From an uncultured Arenicella sp. (lineage in GTDB: Bacteria > Pseudomonadota > Gammaproteobacteria > Arenicellales > Arenicellaceae), in NCBI GenBank assembly GCA_947499305.1, contig CANMNN010000002.1, positions 1 through 64,000 of the forward strand: a stretch of DNA of 64,000 nucleotides, given 5' to 3'. The notes under the pieces are model-generated. The model ran no database searches. It saw nothing but the letters and a program-made list of their open reading frames with translations, and was not told the DNA's origin. This document shows positions 27,550 through 36,676 of the stretch, one piece after another. Both the position numbers and the translations under genes were made by a program. Each line of letters opens with the position of its first letter. Within the stretch, counting starts at the first letter, position 1.

Positions 27550-29136
27550 TTATTTTTTACTCGACCGATATTCCTCATAACTACCGTCAAAAACAATCAT
27601 CTTTTGATCTTTTATCTCGAGTACGTGATCGGCAAGTGTTGAGACAAACTCGCGATCGTGGCTCACGAAGATTAAGGTGCCTTCGTAGCTATTGAGAGCG
27701 ATATTGAGTGCTTCAATCGCTTCAATGTCCATATGGTTGGTTGGCTCATCCAATATTAGAACATTGGTATCTTGCATCATGAGCTTTCCGAAAATCAGGC
27801 GGTTCTTCTCGCCACCAGAACATACTCGAGCTTTCTTATTAAAGTCATCTTCTGTAAACAGCAGGTTGCCCAACAAGCCTCGCACCTTAAGATCATCATG
27901 TTTGGGCGTACGCCATTGGCTCATCCAATCAAATAAGCTCATGTCATTGTCAAACTCACTCGAGCTATCTTGAGGGCAATAGCCAATTACCGCGTTATCT
28001 GACCATTTATAATTCCCACTATTCGGCGTAAGCTGACCAATTAAGCAGCGAAGGAAGGTGGTTTTTCCTACGCCGTTGTCTCCTAGCACGGCCCAACGAG
28101 AACCCGCTTCAAAAATTACGTCATTGCTGCTAAATAGTTTATTGCCGTTAAAGCCATGTGACATATTCTCAAGCACAACAGCGTTTCGGTGTAGCTTTCG
28201 ATGTTGTTTGAAGTTTAGCTTGGGTGACTTTCGGCTAGATGATTTAACCTCATCTAAGGTTATTTTTTCCAACTTCTTTGCTCTAGAGCTCGCTTGCTTA
28301 GCTTTTGAAGCGTTGGCACCGAAGCGGTTTACAAAATCCTGTAACTCCTCAATTTCTGCAGCTTTTTTACTATTACCAGCAAGCAATTGCTCTCGTATTA
28401 AACCGGCGGCGGCCTGAAAGTACTCATAGTTGCCAGGGTAGATTCGAAGTTCGCCATAATCAATGTCAGCCATATGAGTACACACAGAATTCAAAAAGTG
28501 CCGATCGTGCGAGATGATCACCATTGTACAGGTGCGTTTATTTAGCTCCTTACTTAACCAACTAATGGTATCTATATCCAAATTGTTGGTAGGCTCATCC
28601 AATAAAAGAATATCTGGATTTGCGAATAGTGCTTGAGCAAGCAGCACACGCAATTTGCGACCAGGAGCAACATCACTCATCAAACCAAAATGTAGGTCTT
28701 CGCTAATACCTGCATTAAGTAAAATGTCTCCAGCACGGCTCTCTGCAGAGTAACCGTCCATTTCAGCGAATTGGGCTTCAAGTTCACCAACTCTCATTCC
28801 ATCGGCGTCGGACATCTCTGGCAAGGAGTAGATTCGGTCTCTCTCACATTTGACTTGCCATAGCTCTCGGTCGCCCATGATCACCGCGTCAATGACGCTA
28901 AAGGCCTCGAATGCAAATTGGTCTTGGCTTAGGATGCCCAACTTCTTGCCGGGGGCAATTGACACGTTACCAGAAGTCGGTTGGAGCTCGCCGCTCATTA
29001 TTTTCATCAAGGTCGACTTACCACAACCATTCGCCCCGATTAAGCCATAGCGATTACCTTTATCAAACTTGGCGGAAATATTTTCGAACAACGGCTCTGA
29101 GCCAAATTGCATGGTGATGTTTGCGGTTGAAATCAA
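27550..29136 (-). CDS. ybiT: ABC-F ATPase, YbiT type
   Basis: About 528 residues with two ABC cassettes and no membrane domain. The first cassette has GANGCGKST and the second GDNGVGKTT, with ABC-F linker residues and two LDEPTN motifs ([26 protein letters not shown]). The sequence follows E. coli YbiT closely in [31 protein letters not shown] and the cassette order. ABC-F proteins act on stalled ribosomes. The start is a TTG, either at 29136 (LISTANIT, matching YbiT starts) or 29148; neither has a strong ribosome binding site. Confidence 0.92.
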   Translation of the reverse strand: MISTANITMQFGSEPLFENISAKFDKGNRYGLIGANGCGKSTLMKIMSGELQPTSGNVSIAPGKKLGILSQDQFAFEAFSVIDAVIMGDRELWQVKCERDRIYSLPEMSDADGMRVGELEAQFAEMDGYSAESRAGDILLNAGISEDLHFGLMSDVAPGRKLRVLLAQALFANPDILLLDEPTNNLDIDTISWLSKELNKRTCTMVIISHDRHFLNSVCTHMADIDYGELRIYPGNYEYFQAAAGLIREQLLAGNSKKAAEIEELQDFVNRFGANASKAKQASSRAKKLEKITLDEVKSSSRKSPKLNFKQHRKLHRNAVVLENMSHGFNGNKLFSSNDVIFEAGSRWAVLGDNGVGKTTFLRCLIGQLTPNSGNYKWSDNAVIGYCPQDSSSEFDNDMSLFDWMSQWRTPKHDDLKVRGLLGNLLFTEDDFNKKARVCSGGEKNRLIFGKLMMQDTNVLILDEPTNHMDIEAIEALNIALNSYEGTLIFVSHDREFVSTLADHVLEIKDQKMIVFDGSYEEYRSSKK

Positions 29137-29491
29137 AACTGTGTCCAAAGGGCATGAAAATCAGGGCAGCGCAGTCTACAGGCTTATGGTTTATGAGTAC
29201 ACCAGTGCAGGTATTAAAAACGAATTGCCGACCGACTGACTAGCAACGCCGCAATCATGCTGGATAATTGGATTGCATATCAAGCGATCTGTGATTTCAA
29301 TTCTTATGATTGTGCTGAAATGGCCATGTAGTCAGGGAAATTAAAAATAACGCCGTACACGGTATGAGCAAACTGATTTAGAAATACTCCTTAAAAAAGG
29401 GCATGGATAACCCTGTAATTTCAATAGCGTCTCATTCTTGGGTTTCCCATTCTTGTCGCTATAGATGCGTGTAGTCTAGGTCAGATTCCTT

Positions 29492-29598
29492 TGGGTTTAT
29501 TATTCTGAACTATACTGGTCATGGGTTCAGGATTCAGAAAAAGGCAGGTAGGAGACCGCTCTTTAAATCTGAGATTCAGAATCATGCTGGTGTACCCA
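29492..29598. repeat. 106-bp unit, copy 1, abutting a transposon left end
   Basis: Bounded by TGGGT and ACCCA, and containing three imperfect direct motifs of the form AATTCAG...GCTGGT. It has a homologous partner at 56355-56460 of the same length within one base. The last 25 bp before the transposon terminus are identical in the two copies. It may be the target recognised by the Tn7-like machinery or the end of another element; it has no coding capacity. Confidence 0.6.
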
Positions 29599-29710
29599 CG
29601 TCCAAAGAATGAACATGTAACTAAAGTACTAAATTCGCTAAAATATCAAGATATTGATTTTGTTAGATTCTTAGATTTCAAGTTACAACTAAAGTACTAA
29701 ATTATTTGTC
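29599..29710 (+). mobile_element. Tn7-like left end A (TnsB-site array)
   Basis: Terminus CGTCC at 29599. Twenty bases inward the first site core is AACTAAAGTACTAAAT (29619); 68 bases further the second is AACTAAAGTACTAAAT (29687), inside TTACAACTAAAGTACTAAAT. Geometry is identical to the arrays at 35973 and 56462. Multiple short direct TnsB-binding sites behind a TGT/CGT terminus are the pattern of Tn7-like left ends. The interior lies to the right. Confidence 0.7.
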
Positions 29711-29921
29711 CGAATTGAGCTATTACCTGTGGTGCATTTAGGAACCGACGATTTTCAAATTATTGATGTTGTTTCCATTGAGCTTATTAATCCATTGAAT
29801 CACTGTCAGTGCTGTGATTTTGAAATAATACGAGAGGCGAGTCCTTGGAATGACTTGGCGAGCGCAGTATCATTTTACCAATAGCCGCCTTACGATGGCT
29901 TTTTCTGTGGCCAATTCACCA

Positions 29922-32900
29922 TTACAGACAAATAACCGCGACTCCTCTATTTTTAGTCTTAATAGGAAAACACATTTCATCTTCGCATAGCGATGGGTTT
30001 TGATCTTGGTTCTCAACAAGCGGGCAGTTATCAATGTTGTCAGGTATCTGGTCATTATCATCATCTAAATCCCCAGCATCACACATGCCGTCACCGTCGG
30101 TGTCTAAGCCGTCATCGTTAGGTGCGAAGGTTGACGAGCTGCAATCGTCACAAGAATCCAAATCAGTGTCTAGGCAGACCAGCGGGTCTAAATCGTTGAT
30201 GTCGGTAGCTGACGTAACTTGATCGTTATCGGCGTCACTGTCACAGACATCGCCTGTGCCGTCGCTATCGAGATCGGCTTGATCGGCATTAGCTCGGTAT
30301 GGGCAATTGTCTAATGCATTAATAACCGTATCATCGTCGAGATCGGGCTTATCGACGATTCTAATCGTTTGACTCAGAAAATTTTCAAAGCCAATGCCAC
30401 GAGAAACGACAATGACTAACACCGTCGCTGACTCATTACCTTCAATAATTGCGTCTGATAAAATAGTGAAGGTCTCACTGCCAGATGTGCCGCCATCTGG
30501 GATGGTAATTGTGCGGTTGCTTAGTATGTAGTCAACACCATCGATCGCGGTACCTAAGGTGACTAAAGATAAAGTTTGGTCGCCGCCCACTGGCCGTGCG
30601 GAAGTGCCCGTTAGCGTAATCACCGTGCCGTCGTCCTCAGCCCCAATAACTGCGGAAGCGTTAAGACTAACTAAGTTAGGGTCATCAAAATCCACACCCA
30701 AATTACTGCTTGCTGGTCCGTTGGCATTGACAATGTTATTGGCCGAGACGGCACTAAACACATTGTCGGTAAAATCGAACATGATATCGCTAATGTCGTT
30801 TGCGTCGATATGAACGTCGGCGTTGCCAGACAGCGTTAGGGTTAAGACGGTATCTGCCGATGCCGTCATTACCCGATTGCCTCCCAAAAATGCGACGGCC
30901 ACAAACTGACCATTGCCATAGATCACAGAGATCCATTCACTTACCTCGGCGGCCGCTCTAGACACCCATGTAATGCCATCGTCTGAGGTCATCACCCGAT
31001 TAATACCCGTTTGCGCTACGGCCACAAACTGGCCATTGCCATAGCTCACCGAGTTCCAAGCGTTGCCTTCGGCGGCAGTTCTTGCAGTCCAAGTAGTACC
31101 ATCAGGAGACGTCATCACACGATTCGTACCATTAGACGCGACAGCCACAAACTGACCATTGCCATAAGTGACCGAGTTCCAAGCGTTGCCTTCCGCGGCG
31201 GCTTGTGGTGTCCAGATAATACCATTAGGCGAGGTCATCACGCGACTTGCGCCACTGCTCGCCACGGCCACAAACAGGCCGTTGCCGTAGGTCACAGAGC
31301 TCCAAAAATTGGCTTGTGCGCCGGTTCTAGAAGTCCACGTTATACCGTCTGGGGAGGTCATTACTCGATTAACACCGAGTTGCGCTATGGCCACAAACCG
31401 GCCATTGCCATAGGTCACAGAGACCCACTCACTTGCCTCGGCAGCGACTCTGGGAGTCCAGATGATGCCGTCGGGCGAAGTCATCACTCGATTAACACCG
31501 TTCTGCGCCACAGCGACAAACAAGCCATTGCCATAGCTTACCGAGGTCCAAAAATTATCCTCTGCAGCGGCTCTGGGTGTCCAAGTAACTCCATCGGGCG
31601 AGGTCATCACGCGATTTGCGCCACTTATTGCCACAGCCACAAACAGACCATTACCATAGGCAACCGATTGCCATTGGTTTGCCTCGGCCTCGGATTGAGC
31701 CGACCAATTAGCGGTTTCGGGCACCACACTTAAGGATGGTATCAGGCCTGGGGGGATATTACCCAAAACGACATCGGGATCCTCAAGGAGTGGGAAAAGG
31801 TAACCGACATCGGCATCCACGAGGAGCTGGGAAACGTAGCTATCGCCTGACAAAGTAGCGGTGATCGAACCGCTGACTGAACCATCATCGGCCGCGCTCT
31901 CATCGAACCCGCTGCCGCCAAAGATGATGGTAGGGGGATTGTTAAAATCAATCCCTAAATTTGAACTCACTGGCCCGATTGCATTAACAATGTTAGTAGC
32001 CAATACCGACTTAAAGGCACTGTCGGTAAAACCAAAGGTAATATCAGCAACGTCGTTAGCATCAACATGAACATCGGCATTCCCAGACAGCGCTAATACT
32101 GCGACAACATCCGCAGATGCGTTCATCACGCGGTTGACACCAGATTCCGCAACGGCAACAAAAAGGTCATTACCATAGATCACAGATGCCCATTCATTAG
32201 ACTCGGCGGCGGCGATTGCCGTCCACGATATGCCATCGAGTGAGGTCATTACTCGATTCACTCCATCATTCGCCACGGCCACAAACTGGCTATTGCCATA
32301 GGTCACGGAGCTCCAAGCATTCGCCTCGGCAGCTGTTCGTGTCGTCCACGTGATGCCATCGGGCGAAGTCATCACACGATTTGTACCAATTGTCCCCACG
32401 ACCACAAACTGCCCATTGCCATAGGTCACCGAGGTCCAAATATTCGTCTCTGCGGCAGTTTGTGCACTCCAAATGATGCCATCGGGTGACGTCATTACCC
32501 GATTAAGTCCACTGGACGCGACGGCCACAAATTGACCATTACCATACGTCACCGCTTTCCAAGGGTTATCTTCAGCAGCGACTCTTGCGGTCCAAGTGAT
32601 GCCATCGGGTGACGTCATTACCCGATTCGTTCCAGTTATTGACACGGCGACAAACTGGCCATTGCCATAGGTCACCGAGGTCCAAAAATTTTCTTCGGCG
32701 GCGATTCGTGCGGTCCAAATGATGCCATCAGGTGACGTCATTACTCGGTTCGAACCAAGTACCCCCACGGCCACAAACTGGCCATTCCCATAGGTTACCG
32801 AGGTCCAAAAATTTTGTTCGGCGGCGGTTCGTGCGGTCCAGTTGATGCCATCGGGCGAGGTCATCACATTATTTGTACCAAGTGCGGACACCGCCACAAA

Positions 32901-34604
32901 CACCCCATTACCATAGGCTACCGATTTCCAATCGTTAGTTTCCGCGGCTAACTGCGTTTCCCAACTAGCCGTGCCATGCACAACTCCGATGGACGGTATG
33001 AGACCGTCGGGAATATTACCCAGAGTAACGTCCGTGGTGATGTCCAAAGAGGGAAGGTAACTGTCACCAGATAAGGTAGCGGTTAGAGAGCCCGTGACTG
33101 AGCCATCATTGGCTGAGGTTTCGATAAAACCACCACCGTATGTGATGTTTGGCGGCGCATTAAAATCCACGCCAATGTTTGAACTGGCTGGCCCAGTTGC
33201 ATCGCTAATATTAGCAGCCAATACAGCACTAAACGCACTGTCGGCAAAGTCAAAGGTGATATCGCTAACATCGTTCGCTTCGGCATGAGTATCGGCGTTG
33301 CCAGACAACGTTAAGGTAACGACGGTATCCGCCGATGCAGTCATGACACGATTCGTCGCACCTACAGCTATCGATACGGCCACAAAAAGGTCATTACCGT
33401 AGACCACTGAGAACCATTCGGTTGCTTCAGCAGCGGTCTTAGGGCTCCATTCAATGCCATCATGAGAGGTCATCACGCGATTAACTCCCGTTAGCGCCAC
33501 GGCCACAAACTGGCCATTGCCATAGGTCACCGATCTCCAAGCATTCGCCTCGGCAGCAGTTCGTGCCGTCCAAGTGATGCCATCGGGCGAAGTCATCACA
33601 CGATTCGTGCCAGTTCCCGCCACCGCCACAAACTGGCCATTGCCATAGATCACCGATCTCCAAGCATTCGCCTCGGCAACGCGTGCGGTCCATGTGATGC
33701 CATCGGGCGAGGTCATCACGCGATTCGTGCCAGTTCCCGCCACCGCAACAAATAGACCGTTGCCATAGGTCACCGAGTACCAAAAATTTTCTTCGACGGC
33801 GGTTCGTGCGGTCCAAGTGATGCCATCGGGCGAAGTCATCACACGATTCGTGCCAGTTCCTGCCACCGCCACAAACTGACCATTACCGTAAGTCACCGAA
33901 TACCAAATACTGGTATCAGCGGCGACGCGGGCGGTCCAGTTGATCCCATCGGTTGAGGTCATGACGCTATTTAAGCCCACGGCTACAAATAGGCCATTAC
34001 CATAAGTCACTGAATACCAATTAGCCACCACGGCAGCAGACCTAGCGGTCCAAGTGATGCCATCGGGGGAGGTCATTACTTGGTTCATGCCAGCTTCCGA
34101 CAACGCCACAAACAAACCATTGCCATAAGTCACCGATCTCCAATTGTTATCTACACCAGCTTGGGCTGTCCAATCAGCCGTGCCTGGCATAACACTCAAT
34201 GAAGGTACGAGCCCCGCAGGAACATTACCCAGAGTAACATCTGTATTAATCTCGAGCGGAGTGAGGTAGCTGTCGCCTGACAAAGTCGCGGTTATTGAAC
34301 CTGTGACTGAGCCATCGTTTGCTGGGGTTTCGATAAAACCGACTTCAGAGTAAGTGATAGATTGCGCCTGCGATTGCAGCGGAACGAGCAATACACTAAC
34401 GCAAAACAATAACGCTATCCAAGAAAGTCTTCTAAATGGCTTGGTGGTGCTTTTGTATCTTGCTGTTAGACCTTTTAAGTTGGCCCAGAGTGCGAGCTCT
34501 AAAAAGAGGATGCTTGCGCGCGAAGGATTCGAAGACCCGGCAGGCTCAACGCCGCTCACAGTGTTGTAATTGCTCACAGTAAATTTTCTCGCTACCCAAT
34601 CCAT
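29922..34604 (-). CDS. Giant secreted protein with three seven-bladed Asp-box-like propellers, a Calx-beta-like domain and thrombospondin type 3 repeats
   Basis: 1560 residues. A signal helix (WIALLFCVSVLLVPLQSQAQ) sits unusually far in, after about 60 residues, and no ATG, GTG or TTG closer to it is in frame. Then three modules each consist of a beta region (FIETSANDGSVTGSLTATLS) followed by seven repeats of about 41 residues, W-x-S-V-T-Y-G-N-G-x-F-V-A-V ... V-M-T-S-P-D-G-I-x-W. That makes 21 repeats resembling Asp-box (BNR) blades, hence three seven-bladed propellers. A Calx-beta-like segment follows (near GTVITLTGTSARPVGG), then calcium-binding TSP3 repeats (DSDGTGDVCDSDADNDQ). It is cargo of the transposon unit between the ends at 29599 and 35974. 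Confidence 0.8.
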   Translation of the reverse strand: MDWVARKFTVSNYNTVSGVEPAGSSNPSRASILFLELALWANLKGLTARYKSTTKPFRRLSWIALLFCVSVLLVPLQSQAQSITYSEVGFIETPANDGSVTGSITATLSGDSYLTPLEINTDVTLGNVPAGLVPSLSVMPGTADWTAQAGVDNNWRSVTYGNGLFVALSEAGMNQVMTSPDGITWTARSAAVVANWYSVTYGNGLFVAVGLNSVMTSTDGINWTARVAADTSIWYSVTYGNGQFVAVAGTGTNRVMTSPDGITWTARTAVEENFWYSVTYGNGLFVAVAGTGTNRVMTSPDGITWTARVAEANAWRSVIYGNGQFVAVAGTGTNRVMTSPDGITWTARTAAEANAWRSVTYGNGQFVAVALTGVNRVMTSHDGIEWSPKTAAEATEWFSVVYGNDLFVAVSIAVGATNRVMTASADTVVTLTLSGNADTHAEANDVSDITFDFADSAFSAVLAANISDATGPASSNIGVDFNAPPNITYGGGFIETSANDGSVTGSLTATLSGDSYLPSLDITTDVTLGNIPDGLIPSIGVVHGTASWETQLAAETNDWKSVAYGNGVFVAVSALGTNNVMTSPDGINWTARTAAEQNFWTSVTYGNGQFVAVGVLGSNRVMTSPDGIIWTARIAAEENFWTSVTYGNGQFVAVSITGTNRVMTSPDGITWTARVAAEDNPWKAVTYGNGQFVAVASSGLNRVMTSPDGIIWSAQTAAETNIWTSVTYGNGQFVVVGTIGTNRVMTSPDGITWTTRTAAEANAWSSVTYGNSQFVAVANDGVNRVMTSLDGISWTAIAAAESNEWASVIYGNDLFVAVAESGVNRVMNASADVVAVLALSGNADVHVDANDVADITFGFTDSAFKSVLATNIVNAIGPVSSNLGIDFNNPPTIIFGGSGFDESAADDGSVSGSITATLSGDSYVSQLLVDADVGYLFPLLEDPDVVLGNIPPGLIPSLSVVPETANWSAQSEAEANQWQSVAYGNGLFVAVAISGANRVMTSPDGVTWTPRAAAEDNFWTSVSYGNGLFVAVAQNGVNRVMTSPDGIIWTPRVAAEASEWVSVTYGNGRFVAIAQLGVNRVMTSPDGITWTSRTGAQANFWSSVTYGNGLFVAVASSGASRVMTSPNGIIWTPQAAAEGNAWNSVTYGNGQFVAVASNGTNRVMTSPDGTTWTARTAAEGNAWNSVSYGNGQFVAVAQTGINRVMTSDDGITWVSRAAAEVSEWISVIYGNGQFVAVAFLGGNRVMTASADTVLTLTLSGNADVHIDANDISDIMFDFTDNVFSAVSANNIVNANGPASSNLGVDFDDPNLVSLNASAVIGAEDDGTVITLTGTSARPVGGDQTLSLVTLGTAIDGVDYILSNRTITIPDGGTSGSETFTILSDAIIEGNESATVLVIVVSRGIGFENFLSQTIRIVDKPDLDDDTVINALDNCPYRANADQADLDSDGTGDVCDSDADNDQVTSATDINDLDPLVCLDTDLDSCDDCSSSTFAPNDDGLDTDGDGMCDAGDLDDDNDQIPDNIDNCPLVENQDQNPSLCEDEMCFPIKTKNRGVAVICL

Positions 34605-34823
34605 ATTGCTCGCCCTAGTAAGTAGGTCTAGTTATTTTTTTGATGTGACGGCGCGCAATAGAGAGATGAAAGTCAGAACTAAGCCGTGAAAGCAGCTGTG
34701 ACCGATCTCGTTACTGAGGCTGGTTTACTCTAAAGATAATTGATTAAGATAGATAGGGACTTTAGTCCGTACTGCTCAAAGTAAGCTTAAATATGGAGAT
34801 GGTGTTATTCGTAGAAGAGGGCG

Positions 34824-35378
34824 TTATGTGAAATTCTCTGCAATACAGGTATTACTCGAGAAGTATCCAATGATAGCTTTGAACCGGCTTTTTCGAAGAA
34901 ACCAATTCGAAAACATTTCATCGGGGTTCAATAAGCAAGCAGGTACATCAACTTTTACGCAATCTTCAGAAACGGTAATAACGTAGGGATTAGACAAGAT
35001 GCCGTTAGGCATAAGTAGTCGTGGGCAAGCACTCCTTAGATCTATTAACAAATTGGTCTTAGAGTTTTTCTTCCAGTACTCGATATAGAATATTGCAAGT
35101 ACAGTTCGTACGTACATTAGCCAACTATCGACTTCATAGAAGAATTGCCTTACCTCATCATTTAATTCAAATGTCGTGAACTCGTTTTCTATGAGTAGTT
35201 CGATATGCGAATGGTTTATGTTGTGAACCCTCTTGCCCAACGACCTGTCAATGAGCGCAAGCTCTTCAAATACCTTAGCAGACGGCCAATGATAGCTATG
35301 CTCTAACGGCGATTGATAAGACGGGCTAATGTTCAAGCGCATCGCAATCATCATCGACTTACAGTAGTAGTTAAACAT
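34824..35378 (-). CDS. Hypothetical protein
   Basis: The frame extends to 35414, but the ATG at 35378 is the likelier start, giving 184 residues beginning MFNYYCKSMMIAMRLNISPS. No family recognised. The middle is helical and aromatic-rich (VRQFFYEVDSWLMYVRTVLAIFYIEYW); a possible single membrane segment. Its start codon overlaps that of the plus-strand gene at 35377, so the two share one divergent promoter region inside each other's 5' ends, an unusual arrangement that makes it possible only one of them is real. Confidence 0.45.
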   Translation of the reverse strand: MFNYYCKSMMIAMRLNISPSYQSPLEHSYHWPSAKVFEELALIDRSLGKRVHNINHSHIELLIENEFTTFELNDEVRQFFYEVDSWLMYVRTVLAIFYIEYWKKNSKTNLLIDLRSACPRLLMPNGILSNPYVITVSEDCVKVDVPACLLNPDEMFSNWFLRKSRFKAIIGYFSSNTCIAENFT

Positions 35379-35850
35379 GATTGATATAACTTCTATTGGA
35401 GCTTCACTTATCACTGGTTTTTGCGCAGGACTCGTAGCTCACAAATTTGCGAGCAAAAGGAATCGTGAGAACGATTTGGCAAATTTCAAGCTACAAGCAT
35501 ATTCTGACTTTATTGAATCGGCATCTAAAGTTGCTGCGTCTCGAAAAATGGGTAATGTCGAAAGTGATTTAGAAGACATCTCTAAAATGAACGACGCTAA
35601 AAATCGAATAATCTTGTCCGGAGAGAAAGCTGTCATCGAATCTGTGATTAAATTCTGGGAGCGCGGTGGTACTTTAGAAAAGGAATCTGAGTTATTAGCT
35701 TTTCGAGACTTAACAAATAACATGCGTGAGTCTCTCGGCCATGATCGTCGAGATCTTTTTGGCGTTGAACTCACAGATACGATTTTTCAACTTGAACCAT
35801 CCTCGTATTCCTATCGCTCTGAAAAAAGCGCGCCTGAAGATACAAAGTAG
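35377..35850 (+). CDS. Hypothetical protein with N-terminal membrane helix
   Basis: 157 residues. The start ITSIGASLITGFCAGLVAHKFASKRN is a membrane anchor with a positively charged flank, followed by a helical cytoplasmic-type domain (ANFKLQAYSDFIESASKVAASRK, KNRIILSGEKAVIESVIKFWERG). This plan is common in small membrane-anchored hypothetical proteins found in mobile DNA. It is the last gene before the right end at 35909-35974. Confidence 0.55.
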   Translation: MIDITSIGASLITGFCAGLVAHKFASKRNRENDLANFKLQAYSDFIESASKVAASRKMGNVESDLEDISKMNDAKNRIILSGEKAVIESVIKFWERGGTLEKESELLAFRDLTNNMRESLGHDRRDLFGVELTDTIFQLEPSSYSYRSEKSAPEDTK

Positions 35851-35908
35851 GCCAATCATTTCAAAGGCAAAAACACACCCTAAAACTAGACCAATTGTCT
35901 TGGACATC

Positions 35909-35974
35909 AAATTAAGCGGCTTACTGGGAAATTAAGTGGTTTAGTTGGAAGAAGTTAAGTGAATTACTTGGACG
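35909..35974 (-). mobile_element. Tn7-like right end (inverted TnsB-site array)
   Basis: Three head-to-tail sites of about 20-23 bp read on the plus strand as AAATTAAGCGGCTTACTGGG (35909), AAATTAAGTGGTTTAGTTGG (35929) and AAGTTAAGTGAATTACTTGG (35952). On the minus strand each becomes CCAAnTAA..CACTTAA, matching the left-end site. The terminus GGACG (35970-35974) is the inverse of the CGTCC starting the adjoining left end. Close packing of sites is typical of Tn7 right ends. Confidence 0.6.
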
Positions 35975-36125
35975 TCCAAAAAGTGGACATACAACTAAAG
36001 CATTGAATACTCTGAAGCGCTAACTCATTGATATTAATAATATTAGCGTTTCCGAATTACAACCAAAGTACTTAATTTTTCTAATATTCCTCTTCAAAAT
36101 TAGATTTTAACCGCATAGCGTAAAT
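35973..36125 (+). mobile_element. Tn7-like left end B (TnsB-site array)
   Basis: Terminus CGTCC at 35973; first core AACTAAAGCATTGAAT at 35993 (+20); second AACCAAAGTACTTAAT at 36061 (+68). A possible third core, AACCGCATAGCGTAAAT at 36109, lies where the third site of end C is found (+117 in C, +116 here), immediately before the IS200-type insertion at 36126. The terminus shares two bases with the right end on its left. Confidence 0.7.
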
Positions 36126-36658
36126 CTCGGGGGCTTGCCCCCGAGCTGGATAGCGTACAATGGCCGAAGGTCATTGTTCAGGTATCCAACTTATGGATTT
36201 GCAGAGGAATACACATCATGTTTATCGATTGATGTACCACTTCGTCTGGATTCCCAAGTACAGGCATAAAGTATTTGAGGAGCCTTACCGAAGTGAACTA
36301 AAGGCGATTATTAATAAGATAGGCTACGACTATGACATTGACATAGTTGAATTAGAAGTTCCGACGGATCATATGCATATGGTGGTTCGATCGGAGCCAA
36401 AAGTATCACCATCAGATGTTATGCAGATAATAAAAAGTATCTCGGCGAGACAGTTTTTCAAATTGCGACCGGAGATAAAGAAGAAGTATTTTTGGGGAGG
36501 AAAACTCTGGACCCAAAGTTACTTCGTTGAAAGTATAGGCAATGCTAATGAGGAAGTTATTCGTGCTTATGTCCAAGATCAGCTCACGGCAATGAATGAG
36601 CGAGAAGACGAAGCTCGGCAGCAGGGTCTTTTCTAAACTCGGTCCCTTGGGGCCGAGT
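36126..36658 (+). mobile_element. IS200-type insertion sequence
   Basis: A single Y1-type transposase gene flanked by two subterminal hairpins: left CTCGGGGGC-TT-GCCCCCGAG (36126-36145, perfect 9-bp stem), right ACTCGGTCCC-TT-GGGGCCGAGT (36637-36658, one T-G pair). Hairpin ends with no inverted terminal repeats and no tnpB are the IS200 arrangement. Exact cleavage sites lie slightly outside these hairpins and cannot be fixed by eye. Confidence 0.8.
36160..36636 (+). CDS. tnpA: IS200/IS605-family transposase TnpA (Y1 HUH)
   Basis: 158 residues from 36160; an ATG at 36193 gives 147 residues starting MDLQRNTHHVYRLMYHFVWIP, closer to usual IS200 length, so the first 11 residues are doubtful. The HUH metal motif is present as H-M-H in PTDHMHMVV, and the catalytic tyrosine is Y in EEVIRAYVQDQ. 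It cuts and joins single-stranded DNA at the flanking hairpins. No tnpB partner. It lies between transposon left end B and the polymer locus promoter. Confidence 0.9.
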   Translation: MAEGHCSGIQLMDLQRNTHHVYRLMYHFVWIPKYRHKVFEEPYRSELKAIINKIGYDYDIDIVELEVPTDHMHMVVRSEPKVSPSDVMQIIKSISARQFFKLRPEIKKKYFWGGKLWTQSYFVESIGNANEEVIRAYVQDQLTAMNEREDEARQQGLF

Positions 36659-36676
36659 AGTTAATAAAATATTTTA

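Noticed and set aside
29870-30064. Frame overlapping the end of the propeller gene
   Set aside because: Shifted-frame shadow of the TSP3-coding region.
31011-31733. 240-codon open frame on the plus strand rich in His, Gly and Arg
   Set aside because: It is antisense to the Asp-box repeats; the repeat sequence is naturally open in this frame and the product shows only the repeat period.
34490-34570. tRNA-like stretch (minus strand TTCGAATCC followed by a CGCGCGCA end)
   Set aside because: The T-stem does not pair, position 53 is C, and no D- or anticodon arm or acceptor partner is found upstream; it is coding sequence of the propeller gene N-terminus.
35909-36080. Spaced short repeats that resemble a CRISPR array
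   Set aside because: Repeats are imperfect, 20-23 bp and head-to-tail without unique 30-bp spacers, and change orientation at 35972; they fit TnsB sites and no cas gene is near.
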